Source of the DNA: Pseudomonas ovata
GTDB taxonomy: Bacteria; Pseudomonadota; Gammaproteobacteria; Pseudomonadales; Pseudomonadaceae
Length of the DNA: 64,000 nt
Assembly (NCBI RefSeq): GCF_003131185.1
Contig: NZ_QFFU01000009.1
Location: 1-64,000 of the forward strand
Direction: 5' to 3'
In this document: in pieces, positions 15,232 through 25,833 of the stretch
Layout of the letters: each line of letters begins with the position of its first letter
How positions within the stretch are numbered: position 1 is the stretch's first letter
Notes under the pieces: model-generated
The model's input: only the letters and a program-made list of their open reading frames with translations
Databases searched by the model: none
Told to the model about the DNA's origin: nothing
Made by a program: the position numbers and the translations under genes

Positions 15232-16419
15232 TCATTGCATTGGACGAGGCCAGGCGGCGATCAGGGTCAGCAATAGCAGTACCAGAATCGCCGGGGCAAA
15301 GGCGCCCGCGCCCAGGCTTTGCAGCAGCCAACCGCCCAGCAACCCTCCCCCGGCAATCGCCAGGTTCCAGGCGGTGACCAGCATTGACTGGGCGACATCA
15401 GCCGCAGGCCCCGCACGCCTGGCCAGCGCTGTCTGAAACAATGTGGCGGCCCCACCGAATGCCAGCCCCCACAGCGCAACAGCCAGGTAGATGATCCAGG
15501 GTGCCTGACCTGCGACACCCAGCAGCACGGCTGCCAGAGCGAACACCCCGATGCTGCTCAAGGTCATTACGCGCAAGTGACGGTCGATCAAGACACCCAC
15601 GATCCAGATGCCTGGCAATGCCATGATCCCGAACACCAACAACACCCGCTCGGTCTGCGCGCCCATCGAGGCGTGGGCCAGGAAGGGCGCGATGTAGGTG
15701 TAAAGCAGGTTGTGGGCCAGCACATAGCCCAACACCACGCACAGCACCGGGCGTATGCCGGGGCGCTTGAGCACCTGCCGCAGCGACAGGCGCGCGCCGC
15801 CGGGAACGCTGGCAAAGTCGGGGAGCCGCAGGCGAATCCAGACCATCAGCAGCAACGCCAACACGCTCATCAGGCCAAAACACAAGCGCCAACCCAGCAG
15901 GTTGCCCAGCCAGGTGCCGGCCGGCACGCCCAGAGACAGCGCCAGTGGCGTGCCGACCATGGCAATGGCGATGGCGCGCCCTTGCTGGTGCGGCGCTACC
16001 AGCCGGGCAGCATAGCCGGCCAGTAACGCCCAGAGCAGACCGGCCGACACGCCGGCTATCAGGCGTGCCAGCAGGCTCAATGCGTAACTGTCCGACAGCG
16101 TTGTCACGGTATTGGCGAGGGCAAAGCCGAATATCGCTGCCAGCAACAGCGGGCGACGATTGAGGTGCTGGGTCATGGCGACCAAGGGAATGGCGGCCAT
16201 CAGCGAACCCAACGCATAGACGCTGACCCATTGTCCGGCCAGCGCTTCGGACACCTGCAGATCAGCGCTGATCCGAGGCAGCAGGCCGGCTGGCAGGGCT
16301 TCGGTCAGGATCGTGATGAAGCCGGCCAGGGCCAAGGCCAGCAAGGAGGAAAGTGGCAGCGGCGCGGCCCGTTGGCGGGCGTCGCTGTGCAGTGGGTTTG
16401 TGAGCGTAGGCGGTGTCAT
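15232..16419 (-). CDS. MFS transporter, DHA1 (AraJ/NepI-like) family
   Basis: The 395-residue protein has twelve hydrophobic segments. The loop 2-3 motif is replaced by TQHLNRRPLLLAAIFGF, and helix 5 has AMVGTPLALSLGVPAGTWLG, the antiporter motif C of DHA1 drug and sugar efflux pumps. The first ATG is used; the first 27 residues are a polar cytoplasmic tail. It is divergent from a LysR regulator 115 bases away, which very probably controls it. The substrate is unknown; arabinose/nucleoside or drug efflux are the usual annotations for this branch. Confidence 0.88.
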   Translation of the reverse strand: MTPPTLTNPLHSDARQRAAPLPLSSLLALALAGFITILTEALPAGLLPRISADLQVSEALAGQWVSVYALGSLMAAIPLVAMTQHLNRRPLLLAAIFGFALANTVTTLSDSYALSLLARLIAGVSAGLLWALLAGYAARLVAPHQQGRAIAIAMVGTPLALSLGVPAGTWLGNLLGWRLCFGLMSVLALLLMVWIRLRLPDFASVPGGARLSLRQVLKRPGIRPVLCVVLGYVLAHNLLYTYIAPFLAHASMGAQTERVLLVFGIMALPGIWIVGVLIDRHLRVMTLSSIGVFALAAVLLGVAGQAPWIIYLAVALWGLAFGGAATLFQTALARRAGPAADVAQSMLVTAWNLAIAGGGLLGGWLLQSLGAGAFAPAILVLLLLTLIAAWPRPMQ

Positions 16420-16534
16420 AAGGACCTGTCGTTAAGCCATGAAAACAGGGGCTCACCTTAAGCAGGTCATCATGACTGGACAATAGCGCCGCTGTTCATA
16501 ACATAGCGGACATATTTTCCTGAATGGACAGCCC

Positions 16535-17476
16535 ATGGACTCGCTCAATGGCATTGCCTTCTTTGTCCAGGCCGCCGACACCCGCAGCTTTTCCGAAGCC
16601 GGGCGCAACCTGGGCGTGTCGGCCTCGGCCGTAGGTAAAAGCGTGGCACGGCTCGAACAGCGGCTGGGCGTACGCCTGCTGCACCGCAGCACTCGCAGCA
16701 TCACCGTCACCCCGGAAGGCGCGCTGTTTCTGGAGCGTTGCCGCCGCGTATTGGGCGAACTGGAAGCGGCAGAGCTGGAGTTGTCACACAGCCGGCAGGC
16801 ACCGCAAGGCCGGTTGCGGGTCAGCCTGCCACTGGTCGAGCGCCTGGTGATGCCCGCCCTCACCGGCTTCATGCACCGTTACCCGGCCATCGAGCTGGAC
16901 CTGGATTTCAGTGACCGTCTGGTGGAGGTCATCGAGGAGGGTTTCGATGCCGTGGTGCGTACCGGTGAGCCGCATGATTCGCGGCTGATGTCGCGGGTGC
17001 TGGGGCATTTCCAGATGCGTCTTGTTGCCACGCCCGAGTATCTGACGCGCTGCGGTACTCCACTCACCCCCGCCGACCTTGCCGGGCATGCCTGCCTGCG
17101 GCACAAATTTCCCAGCACGGGCAAGCTGGAAACCTGGCCACTGCAGCCTGATCCGGATCAGGCCGAGCCACGGGTGCCGGCCTCGATGGTATGCAATACC
17201 ATCGAGACGCTTTTATATGGGGTGCTGGGTGACCTGGGCATTGCTTGCCTGCCGGACTTTCTGGTCGATGCGTTTATCGACCAGGGACGGCTGGTCAGCG
17301 TGCTGGAAGCGCACCTGCATTTTCAAGGCACTTTTCGCCTGCTCTGGCCGTCGAGCAAGCATCTGTCACCCAAGCTGCGGGTATTTATCGACCACATGGT
17401 CGAAAACCTGTTCAAGCCCGGCGCGGTGGCGGACCTGTCGGGACAAGCAATCCGTAATGATAGTGACTATCGATAA
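16535..17476 (+). CDS. LysR-family transcriptional regulator
   Basis: The 313-residue protein has a winged helix-turn-helix in its first 60 residues (SFSEAGRNLGVSASAVGKSVARLEQRLGVRLLHRSTR). The substrate-binding domain of the CrgA/AaeR-like branch follows, with FSDRLVEVIEEGFDAVVRTGE at about 125-145. The gene is divergent from the MFS transporter, the classic arrangement in which a LysR protein controls its neighbour in response to a small molecule. The ATG at 16535 gives a normal family N-terminus. The inducer is unknown. Confidence 0.92.
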   Translation: MDSLNGIAFFVQAADTRSFSEAGRNLGVSASAVGKSVARLEQRLGVRLLHRSTRSITVTPEGALFLERCRRVLGELEAAELELSHSRQAPQGRLRVSLPLVERLVMPALTGFMHRYPAIELDLDFSDRLVEVIEEGFDAVVRTGEPHDSRLMSRVLGHFQMRLVATPEYLTRCGTPLTPADLAGHACLRHKFPSTGKLETWPLQPDPDQAEPRVPASMVCNTIETLLYGVLGDLGIACLPDFLVDAFIDQGRLVSVLEAHLHFQGTFRLLWPSSKHLSPKLRVFIDHMVENLFKPGAVADLSGQAIRNDSDYR

Positions 17477-17597
17477 TCTCGATAATTTTTGTCAGCCCCG
17501 TGATGGTACGGTGCACCTCGATGAATCACGGCCTGGCGGCCCGCTCCGGCGGCCGGGCTCGCGCTCCATTCATCAACCCCTTTGGTTAGATCTGTTT

Positions 17598-17630
17598 GGC
17601 CACCTCACGTCATGTGCGGTGGCCTTTTTT
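17598..17630 (+). terminator. Rho-independent terminator downstream of the LysR gene
   Basis: GGCCACC (17598-17604) pairs with GGTGGCC (17618-17624) and is followed by TTTTTT. It lies about 120 bases after the LysR stop. The 120 bases between hold a further GC-rich palindrome (CTGGCGGCCCGCTCCGGCGG), so a short transcript from a promoter inside the gap cannot be excluded. Confidence 0.75.
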
Positions 17631-17681
17631 ATGCGCGGACTTTATCCCGGGGCCTTTGGCGGCGTGATCGACATGGCCGCG

Positions 17682-18626
17682 TCACAGCTCCAGATGATCG
17701 ACCACGCGCCGGCGTTCGTTGTCATTGCGCATGTCGTAGCTGGCGGTGGTCGCGATATGGGTGTGGTGCGCCAGTTTCTGGGCGATGGAAAGGTCGAATT
17801 CTTCGATGACACGGGTGATGAACGACCGGCGAAAGTCGTGCGGCATGATGTCCACGCCGACTTGCCGGCCGCGCTGGCGGGCAATGAAGTAGATCGCGTG
17901 CTTGGTGATGCGCTCGCGGGTGATGTGATTGCCACGGCGGATGCGGTTGAACAGAAAGGCATCGTCCGGCTGACCGGCTGGCAGTGCGTCACGGCGCAAT
18001 TGCAGCCAGGCTTGCAAAGCGTCGAAAGCCCACACCGGAGCGTACTTGATCAACTGCTTGTTGCCCTTGCCCAGCACGCACAGACAACGCTGTTCAAAGT
18101 CCACCTGGTTCAGGTCGATGTTCACCGATTCAGACTTGCGCATGCCCGAGCCGTACAGCATGGCGATGATCGCCGCATCGCGCCGTCCTTGCGGGCGTGG
18201 GTCCGCGGCACAGACGTCCATCAGTTCACGGATCAGGCTGCGACGGATATTGCGCCCACGGCCGAGCCGGGTACCGGGCATGGGCTTGACCGAGCGAATC
18301 CTGAGTAATTGGTCATGGCTGATCAGGTCCTGGCGCCAGGCCTCATTCATCACCCCGCGAATGGCATTGACGTACAGCGAAGTGGTGTTTGGCGCATAGT
18401 TGTCATCACGCAAGGTAGCCACCAGAGCGGTGATATGACCCGGTTGCAGGGTGTGCCACGGCACATCGGCAATGTCCACATCGACCAGTCCCAGCCGGTC
18501 GGCGGCATCCTGCAGCACGTAGCGCATGGTCTGCCGGCTCGAGGGCGCCAGGCGGTCCATGTACAGGCGCAGCGGGTTGCTGACGTCCGGCAGCATGACC
18601 GGGGTGGAACGGGGTTGCTCTGGCAT
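17682..18626 (-). CDS. Lone tyrosine recombinase (site-specific integrase)
   Basis: The 314-residue protein has a SAM-like core-binding domain (about residues 10-105) and a complete catalytic domain: Arg in LYGSGMRKSE, the lysine region GKGNKQL, the HxxR box HDFRRSF, HTH in AHHTHIAT and the nucleophile Tyr in SYDMRND. It therefore looks active. It lies 53 bases downstream of acuI on the same strand, with no excisionase, phage or transposon genes around. Either it is a resident XerC/D-like recombinase of unknown target or the survivor of a lost element. A start at 18596 is also possible. Confidence 0.88.
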   Translation of the reverse strand: MPEQPRSTPVMLPDVSNPLRLYMDRLAPSSRQTMRYVLQDAADRLGLVDVDIADVPWHTLQPGHITALVATLRDDNYAPNTTSLYVNAIRGVMNEAWRQDLISHDQLLRIRSVKPMPGTRLGRGRNIRRSLIRELMDVCAADPRPQGRRDAAIIAMLYGSGMRKSESVNIDLNQVDFEQRCLCVLGKGNKQLIKYAPVWAFDALQAWLQLRRDALPAGQPDDAFLFNRIRRGNHITRERITKHAIYFIARQRGRQVGVDIMPHDFRRSFITRVIEEFDLSIAQKLAHHTHIATTASYDMRNDNERRRVVDHLEL

Positions 18627-18679
18627 AGTCTGGCGGTTGAAGCCGCTCCTGTTGGGTCAATGGCACAGTGTGGGGCGGG

Positions 18680-19675
18680 TCAGCGGTTGACGTCGACCAC
18701 CACGCGTCCGCGTATTTCACCGGCGATCAGACGCGGGGACTGCTCGATCACGTCGCTCAGACCGATTTCATGGCTGATCAGGGTCAGCAAGGCCGGGTCC
18801 AGGTCGGTCGCCAATCGCGCCCAGGCCTCCAGGCGGTCCTCCAGCGGACGGTTCACGCTGTCGATGCCGGCCAGGGTCACGCCGCGCAGGATAAACGGTG
18901 CCACCGTGGCGGGAAACTCCATGCCCTGCGCCAGGCCACAGGCGGCAACGATGCCGCGATAACGGGTGGCCGCGCAGGCATTGGCCAGGGTATGGCTGCC
19001 CACTGAATCGACCACGGCCGCCCAGCGCTCCTTGAGCAAGGCCCGGCCCGGCTGGTTGAGTTCATGGCGGTCAATGATGGCGCTGGCCCCCAGTTGCCTG
19101 AGGTAATCGCTTTCTTGCGGCCGGCCGGTGGAGGCCACCACCTGATAGCCCAGCCGGGCCAGCAAGGCCACGGCAAAGCTGCCGACCCCGCCATTGGCGC
19201 CGGTCACCAGTACTTCGCCATCCTCAGGTTTGACACCGTGCTTTTCCAGGGCAATGACGCTGAGCATGGCGGTGTAGCCTGCCGTGCCGATGGCCATGGC
19301 CTGCGCAGGCGTGAAAGCCTCCGGCAAGGGGATTAACCATTGACCCTGCAGACGCGCGCGCTGGGCCAGACCGCCCCAGTGGCTTTCGCCAACACCCCAG
19401 CCGTTGAGCACGACCTTGTCGCCGGCCTTGAACCGTGGGTTATCACTGGCCTCGACCGTACCGGCCAGGTCGACGCCTGGCACCATCGGGAAACGCTTGA
19501 TGATGGGACTGCTGCCGGTGATGGCCAGCGCATCCTTATAGTTCAGGGTGCTGTGCGAGACCTGCACGCTGACATCGCCTGCTGGCAGATCGTGTTGCTC
19601 AAGATCACGCAGGCCGACGTGATAGCCCGCGTCGTCCTTGTCGATGAGGATGCCTTTGAATGAGCTGCTGGTCAT
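18680..19675 (-). CDS. acuI: Acrylyl-CoA reductase (YhdH/AcuI family zinc-free MDR oxidoreductase)
   Basis: The 331-residue NADPH-dependent oxidoreductase of the medium-chain superfamily carries STLNYKDALAITG, the quinone-oxidoreductase-like hallmark; VTGANGGVGSFAVALLARLGYQV, the Rossmann loop; and a C-terminal RLIAGEIRGRVVVDVN. AcuI/YhdH reduces acryloyl-CoA to propionyl-CoA, which protects against toxic acrylate. The ATG at 19675 has a near-perfect AGGAGG seven bases upstream. A TetR gene lies 46 bases upstream on the same strand and probably regulates it in one transcript. Confidence 0.9.
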   Translation of the reverse strand: MTSSSFKGILIDKDDAGYHVGLRDLEQHDLPAGDVSVQVSHSTLNYKDALAITGSSPIIKRFPMVPGVDLAGTVEASDNPRFKAGDKVVLNGWGVGESHWGGLAQRARLQGQWLIPLPEAFTPAQAMAIGTAGYTAMLSVIALEKHGVKPEDGEVLVTGANGGVGSFAVALLARLGYQVVASTGRPQESDYLRQLGASAIIDRHELNQPGRALLKERWAAVVDSVGSHTLANACAATRYRGIVAACGLAQGMEFPATVAPFILRGVTLAGIDSVNRPLEDRLEAWARLATDLDPALLTLISHEIGLSDVIEQSPRLIAGEIRGRVVVDVNR

Positions 19676-19721
19676 GTCGCCTCCTGAAGAGTCATCGTTT
19701 TGAGCGCGCGGGCGTATGGGG

Positions 19722-20357
19722 TTATTGCGGCAAGCCGCGCAGGAACCCGGCAATGAACGTATTCAACGGTGCCTCGCCCTGCACCAGCCGGGCACGCAGC
19801 ACAGCGCCCTCCCAGCCGATCCAGAAAAACGCCGCCAGTTCGTCGCAGTCGGCACTGCGCCCCAGCTCACCGACCGCCTGGGCGCTGCGCAGGCAGGCGG
19901 CCAGGCGCGCCTGCCAGTCGAGCTGGATCTGCTCCAGCACGGGCCGAAAGCTCTCGGGCAATACGCTGATTTCCTGACCCAGATTACCGACCATGCAGCC
20001 GCGCCGGTAATCATGACGCGCCATGCCGACCTTGGCGGCCTGTACAAAACCGACCAGCCGCTCCAGCGGCGACAGGGACTCATCGAGCAGGTACCGGTCG
20101 AGCAGGCTGGCAAAATACTCGGCGTAGCGGTCCAGCACTTCACGGGCAAACAGCTCTTTGCTGGGAAAGTAGTTGTAGAAGGAGCCCTTGGGGATCGAGA
20201 CCTGCTTGAGCAGAAAGTCCAGCCCGGTGGCGGTGAAGCCCTGTTCGGTAAGGACTTCAAGACCACGACGGATCAGGACTTCGCGGGTTTCCACGTTGTC
20301 CCGATCAAGCTTGGGTGGACGACCAGGGCGGCGCGCTTTGGCAATAGGATCATTCAT
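19722..20357 (-). CDS. TetR/AcrR-family regulator
   Basis: The 211-residue protein has a basic N-terminal lead (RRPGRPPKLD), a helix-turn-helix GFTATGLDFLLKQVSIPKGSFYNYFPSKE (about residues 35-65), and a C-terminal TetR_C ligand domain. The ATG at 20357 is placed just before the basic lead. It precedes acuI in the same direction, so acrylate or another electrophile acting through this repressor is a reasonable hypothesis. Similar genes in other bacteria are AcuR-like. Confidence 0.88.
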   Translation of the reverse strand: MNDPIAKARRPGRPPKLDRDNVETREVLIRRGLEVLTEQGFTATGLDFLLKQVSIPKGSFYNYFPSKELFAREVLDRYAEYFASLLDRYLLDESLSPLERLVGFVQAAKVGMARHDYRRGCMVGNLGQEISVLPESFRPVLEQIQLDWQARLAACLRSAQAVGELGRSADCDELAAFFWIGWEGAVLRARLVQGEAPLNTFIAGFLRGLPQ

Positions 20358-20467
20358 GACAAGAGATATTAGACCGGACGTTTTAAAAGTCAATTGCCAC
20401 GTGTCGTGCAAGCGACAATGACCGACTGCAGACTGCGCAGTCGGCAGCATGAGAGACAGCGCTGTAA

Positions 20468-21316
<849 letters not shown>

Positions 21317-21997
21317 ATGCCGTTGGACAGCGGTGATCTGGCGGCCATCTGGCTGACGTTCAAGCTGGCTTCGCTGACCACATTGATTTTATTGGTGGTC
21401 GGCACCCCCATTGCACTGTGGCTGACCCATACCCGCTCCTGGCTCAAGGGTCCGGTCGGCGCCATCGTGGCCTTGCCCTTGGTACTGCCGCCCACGGTGA
21501 TCGGCTTTTACCTGCTGCTGTTGCTGGGACCGCACGGCTACATTGGACAACTGACCCAAAGCCTGGGCCTCGGCACTTTGACCTTCAGCTTCGCCGGGCT
21601 GGTCATTGGCTCGGTGGTGTACTCCCTGCCCTTCGTCGTACAGCCGCTGCACAACGCCTTTGCGGCCATGGGCAGCCGTCCGCTGGAGGTGGCCGCCACC
21701 TTGCGGGCCGGGCCTTGGGACACGTTCTTTCATGTCGTGCTGCCCCTGGCTCGACCTGGTTACCTGACCGGCGCGATTCTGGGATTTGCTCACACGGTGG
21801 GCGAGTTCGGGGTGGTATTAATGATCGGCGGCAATATCCCGGACAAGACCCGCGTGGTGTCGGTACAGATTTTCGATCACGTCGAATCCATGGCGTACGA
21901 GCAAGCCCATTGGCTGGCCGGACTGATGCTGGTATTTGCTTTCGTGGTGCTGCTGGCGCTGTATACCAGTGGCAAGAACAAGACTGTCTGGAGCTGA
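21317..21997 (+). CDS. modB: Molybdate ABC transporter, permease
   Basis: The 226-residue inner-membrane protein has about five or six transmembrane helices. The permease coupling loop [25 protein letters not shown] (EAA motif) is at about 130-155. It begins on the base after the modA stop. [22 protein letters not shown] near the end is typical of ModB. It forms the membrane channel for molybdate with ModC as ATPase. Confidence 0.95.
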   Translation: MPLDSGDLAAIWLTFKLASLTTLILLVVGTPIALWLTHTRSWLKGPVGAIVALPLVLPPTVIGFYLLLLLGPHGYIGQLTQSLGLGTLTFSFAGLVIGSVVYSLPFVVQPLHNAFAAMGSRPLEVAATLRAGPWDTFFHVVLPLARPGYLTGAILGFAHTVGEFGVVLMIGGNIPDKTRVVSVQIFDHVESMAYEQAHWLAGLMLVFAFVVLLALYTSGKNKTVWS

Positions 21998-23089
21998 ATG
22001 ATGAACGAGCGCCTGCACATCCGCATCAAACTGGCATTCCCTGACTTCAGCGTGGACGTGAACCTGGACGTTCCGGGTCAGGGCGTGACCGCGCTGTTCG
22101 GGCACTCCGGCTCCGGCAAGACCACCTGCCTGCGCTGCGTGGCCGGGCTGGAAAAGGCATCCGAAGCCTTCATCGAGGTCAACGGCGAGGTCTGGCAGGA
22201 CAGCCGGCGCGGTATTTTCGTCCCCACTCATAAACGTGCCCTGGGCTATGTCTTTCAGGAAGCGAGCCTGTTTGCCCACCTGAATGTGCTGGACAACCTG
22301 CAATTCGGCCTGCGCCGCATTCCAGTGGCGCAACGCAAGGTCAAGGTCGAACACGCCATTGAGTTGATGGGCATCGGCCATCTGCTGGCGCGACGCCCGG
22401 ACAAGCTGTCCGGCGGTGAACGACAACGCATCGGCATTGCCCGTGCCCTGCTCACCAGCCCGTGCCTGCTGTTGCTCGATGAGCCATTGGCAGCGCTGGA
22501 TGCCCGGCGCAAGGCCGAGATCCTGCCGTACCTGGAGCGCTTGCACACCGAGCTGCGCATTCCCATGCTCTATGTCAGCCACTCACAGGACGAAGTGGCA
22601 CGGCTGGCCGATCATCTGGTATTGCTCAGCGAAGGCCGCGCCGTGGCCAGCGGTCCGTTGCAGGCCATGCTGGCCCGGCTCGACCTGCCAACGGCACTGG
22701 AGGCTGATGCCGGGGTGGTGATTGAAGGGGTGGTCACCGATTTCGATCCGCACTATCAGTTGCTGACCCTGAACCTGCCCGGCAGCGACCAACAGATGCG
22801 CATCGCCCATGGCCCACTGGCGCCTGGCAGTCGCCTGCGTGTCAAGGTGCAGGCACGGGATGTCAGCCTGACCCGGCAGGTCGACGAACACAGCAGCATC
22901 CTCAATCGCCTGCCGGTCACTGTTGTCGGCCAGGCACCTGCCGAGCACCCGGCGCATGTGCAGGTATTGCTCGACGCCAGCGGCACGCCCTTGCTGGCGC
23001 GTATTACGCGTTACTCAAGCGATCAATTGCAGTTGCACCCAGGCCAGCCGCTCTGGGCCCAGATCAAGAGCGTTGCCGTCCTGGCCTGA
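21998..23089 (+). CDS. modC: Molybdate ABC transporter, ATP-binding protein
   Basis: The 363-residue ATPase has a Walker [10 protein letters not shown], a Q-loop in [11 protein letters not shown], the signature [16 protein letters not shown], Walker [13 protein letters not shown] and the switch histidine in [10 protein letters not shown]-terminal MOP-like molybdate-binding domain (about 290-360) is the family's regulatory end. The first of two consecutive ATGs directly follows the modB stop; the second (22001) fits the GGAG ribosome site better. It is the last gene of modABC. Confidence 0.95.
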   Translation: MMNERLHIRIKLAFPDFSVDVNLDVPGQGVTALFGHSGSGKTTCLRCVAGLEKASEAFIEVNGEVWQDSRRGIFVPTHKRALGYVFQEASLFAHLNVLDNLQFGLRRIPVAQRKVKVEHAIELMGIGHLLARRPDKLSGGERQRIGIARALLTSPCLLLLDEPLAALDARRKAEILPYLERLHTELRIPMLYVSHSQDEVARLADHLVLLSEGRAVASGPLQAMLARLDLPTALEADAGVVIEGVVTDFDPHYQLLTLNLPGSDQQMRIAHGPLAPGSRLRVKVQARDVSLTRQVDEHSSILNRLPVTVVGQAPAEHPAHVQVLLDASGTPLLARITRYSSDQLQLHPGQPLWAQIKSVAVLA

Positions 23090-23292
23090 TTCCTTCTTGA
23101 GGTTTCCCTCTTCCTCCGTCGGCAAAGCCCGACTCAGCGTAGGCAAGATCTGACAGACCTTGCCCGTGCCCCTGATGAAAACTAAGGCCTTGCTCGCACT
23201 CATTGCCATGCGCCGACGGTCCGCCGCGCTCACTTCTTTGTAACGACGACAACACTGCACAGAAATAATTTCGATACTTACATTGTAAAGAG

Positions 23293-23313
23293 CAATGATT
23301 CTCAGCATCATTG
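23293..23313. promoter_or_regulatory. Fur box upstream of the TonB receptor gene
   Basis: CAATGAT - seven bases - ATCATTG is a perfect inverted repeat containing the AATGATTCTCA core of pseudomonad Fur sites. It is about 75 bases before the receptor start, in a 297-base gap that is otherwise A/T-rich promoter DNA. Repression under iron-rich conditions is expected. Confidence 0.8.
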
Positions 23314-23332
23314 GCGCCGCACACTCAACTGC

Positions 23333-23355
23333 AAATGATTCTCAAAAAAATAATC
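23333..23355. promoter_or_regulatory. Second, weaker Fur-like site
   Basis: AAATGATTCTCA repeats the core of the upstream site and is followed by an A-rich stretch and AATAATC. It lies closer to the receptor start, within the likely promoter. Paired Fur sites are common at siderophore receptor genes. Confidence 0.6.
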
Positions 23356-23386
23356 AACACTTGGATTTTCACAGGTAGCGTTACAG

Positions 23387-25594
23387 ATGACTAAAATGCC
23401 CGCCCTTACCCGCCCGACCCACACGCTGATGCTGTCCGCCCTCGGACTGGCCGTCGCCTCTTGCGCCGCCCAGGCGCTGGCCGACCAGACACGCAGCAGC
23501 GCGCTGCAACTCGACAACATCAACGTCGATGCTGCCGGCACCGGCGACTACAAGACCGAACGCTCGGCCTCCAGCAAAATCGCGGCGCCCCTGCTGGACA
23601 CTCCACAGACCATCACCGTGGTTCCGGCGCAGGTCATCCAGGAGCAACAGGCCCTGAGCCTGCGGCAAGTGCTGTCCAATGTTTCAGGCATTACCTTCAA
23701 TGCGGGTGAAGGCGGCGGTGGTTCGGGCGACAGCATCAATATTCGTGGCTTTTCAGCCAACAGCAATATCCAGATCGACGGCCTGCGCGACAGCGCCCAG
23801 ACCAGCCGGACCGACACCTTCAATATTGATCAGGTCGAAGTCATCAAGGGGCCGAACTCGGTGTTCGGCGGCGCCGGCACCACCGGCGGCAGCATCAACG
23901 TGATCAGCAAGCAGCCTCAGGATCGGGCCTTTACCCGCCTGGGCGGCAGCCTGGGCACCGACGACTATTACCGCATGACCGTCGATGCCAACCAGCCACT
24001 GGAAGGCGTCGGCACCGACAGCGCCTTTCGCCTGAACCTGATGGGCCACAAGAACGATGTGGCCGGCCGCGACCAGATCGAGCGCGAGCGCTGGGGCATC
24101 GCCCCGTCCCTGCGCCTGGGCCTGAGCGACTCTACGCGCCTGACCTTGAGTGCCTTCCACCAGACCGACGACAACACCCCCGACTACGGTGTGCCGGCCC
24201 TGGACGGCAAAAAGCTGGCCGGTGTCAGTCGCGAAGACTATTTCGGCTGGAAGAATCTCGACAAGGAAAAGATCGAACAGAACGCGCTCACGGCCAACTT
24301 CGAGCACGACTTCAACGATAACCTGCGGTTGCAGAACCTGACGCGCTACAGCCACATCACCCGCGACACCACGGTATCGGCCTCGCACGTCAACACCAGC
24401 GGCCTGCCAGCCGGCCAGTACCTGCCTGCCGGCCCGCAAGCCTATGGCCGCCACGCCACCACGGAAATGTGGATCAACCAGACCAACCTGCTCAGCAACT
24501 TCAATGTGCTGGGCATGCGCCACGACCTGGTCACGGGCGTGGAGATTTCCCGCGAAACCCTGGACCTGAAAACCTACAGCTACAACCTGACCGGTTTCCC
24601 GGCCAACGGTTATTCGCTAAGCAATCCGCCCGGTTATTGGGGCGGCGCCACCAACAAGGCCACCAGTGGCTACACCGAGACCGAGCTGACCAACCAGGCC
24701 GTCTATGCCTTCGACACCATTGCCCTGCACGAGCAATGGGACCTGAACCTGGGCCTGCGCTACGACCGTTTCAAGGGTGAGGCCGAAGGCTTTTCACCTG
24801 ATCAAGTGCGCACGACCCGCTTCAAGTCTTCTGATGAAAAAGCCAGCAGCCGCGTCGGTCTTGTCTACAAGCCGGTTGAGAATGGGCGCATCTATGTGGC
24901 CTGGGGCAACTCGTTCAACCCGTCGGCCGAAAGCCTGGCGTCCAGCGGCGGTGGCTTGAGCCTGACCACTGAGAACCTTGATCCGGAAAAGAACCAGACC
25001 TGGGAACTGGGCACCAAATGGGAGCTGCTGGACAAGCGCCTGGAACTGGATGCCGCTGTGTTCCGGGTTGAAAAGAGCAATGCTCGTGAAACCATGGCCG
25101 ACGGCTCAACCCAACTGGCCGGCGAGCAACGCGTACAAGGTGCAGAGATCGGCGTGACCGGGCACATCACCGACAAGTGGGATGTGTACGCCAACTACAC
25201 GTTCCTGGACAGCGAGACGCTCAAGGCCGCTGACACCGCAGCAGGAATTGCCCGCGAAGGCCAGGCGCTTGGCAACACGCCACCACGCTCGTTCAACCTG
25301 TGGACCACCTACAAGCTGCCGGCCGGTTTCACCGTAGGCTACGGTGCGCGCTACGTCAGCGAGCGCAATGTGACGTCCAGCACCACCGCCAAACTGGATG
25401 ACTACCTGGTGCATAACGCCATGCTGGGTTATCAGGTCAATCGCAGTTTCGACCTGCAACTGAACGTGAACAACCTGTTCGACAAGGACTATGTCGAGCG
25501 CGTTCGCCAACAGAACGGCACCACCGCTCGTTCTTCGGCGCTTGAATACGGTGATGCCCGCTCAGCAATCCTGTCGGCCAACTACGCGTTCTGA
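23387..25594 (+). CDS. TonB-dependent siderophore receptor (Fiu/catecholate-like)
   Basis: The 735-residue outer-membrane protein has a signal peptide ending AAQALA (residue about 32). A plug domain follows (TPQTITVVPAQVIQEQQ; INIRGFSANSNIQIDG; VEVIKGPNSVFGGAGTTGG) and then a 22-strand barrel ending in the outer-membrane motif SANYAF. Its closest resemblance by eye is to Fiu-like receptors for monocatecholates such as dihydroxybenzoylserine. No siderophore synthesis genes or dedicated regulator lie beside it. Two Fur-like sites upstream and a terminator downstream make it a single iron-controlled unit. A siderophore from another organism is a likely ligand. Confidence 0.9.
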   Translation: MTKMPALTRPTHTLMLSALGLAVASCAAQALADQTRSSALQLDNINVDAAGTGDYKTERSASSKIAAPLLDTPQTITVVPAQVIQEQQALSLRQVLSNVSGITFNAGEGGGGSGDSINIRGFSANSNIQIDGLRDSAQTSRTDTFNIDQVEVIKGPNSVFGGAGTTGGSINVISKQPQDRAFTRLGGSLGTDDYYRMTVDANQPLEGVGTDSAFRLNLMGHKNDVAGRDQIERERWGIAPSLRLGLSDSTRLTLSAFHQTDDNTPDYGVPALDGKKLAGVSREDYFGWKNLDKEKIEQNALTANFEHDFNDNLRLQNLTRYSHITRDTTVSASHVNTSGLPAGQYLPAGPQAYGRHATTEMWINQTNLLSNFNVLGMRHDLVTGVEISRETLDLKTYSYNLTGFPANGYSLSNPPGYWGGATNKATSGYTETELTNQAVYAFDTIALHEQWDLNLGLRYDRFKGEAEGFSPDQVRTTRFKSSDEKASSRVGLVYKPVENGRIYVAWGNSFNPSAESLASSGGGLSLTTENLDPEKNQTWELGTKWELLDKRLELDAAVFRVEKSNARETMADGSTQLAGEQRVQGAEIGVTGHITDKWDVYANYTFLDSETLKAADTAAGIAREGQALGNTPPRSFNLWTTYKLPAGFTVGYGARYVSERNVTSSTTAKLDDYLVHNAMLGYQVNRSFDLQLNVNNLFDKDYVERVRQQNGTTARSSALEYGDARSAILSANYAF

Positions 25595-25602
25595 TACGCC
25601 CT

Positions 25603-25632
25603 GCCGCAGCCTTGCGGGGCTGCGGCTTTTTA
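25603..25632 (+). terminator. Terminator of the TonB receptor gene
   Basis: GCCGCAGCC (25603-25611) pairs with GGCTGCGGC (25618-25626), followed by a T-rich tail, nine bases after the receptor stop. Confidence 0.88.
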
Positions 25633-25833
25633 CTGCGTGCACCAAGCGGGTCCAGCAGCCCGCCGCGCATCAGACCATTTGAATGGTTTTATTCTGCGAA
25701 CCCACTCAAAAAATCTGACCCTGCGACACTTCATCGGGTCAAGCGCTTGATTTGAAGCGGGCGAACTCAAGAGTTCTCGGCGCTGTGATGTAATGCCATA
25801 TACCCATTAAAAGGATTATGGAAACAGAACGCT

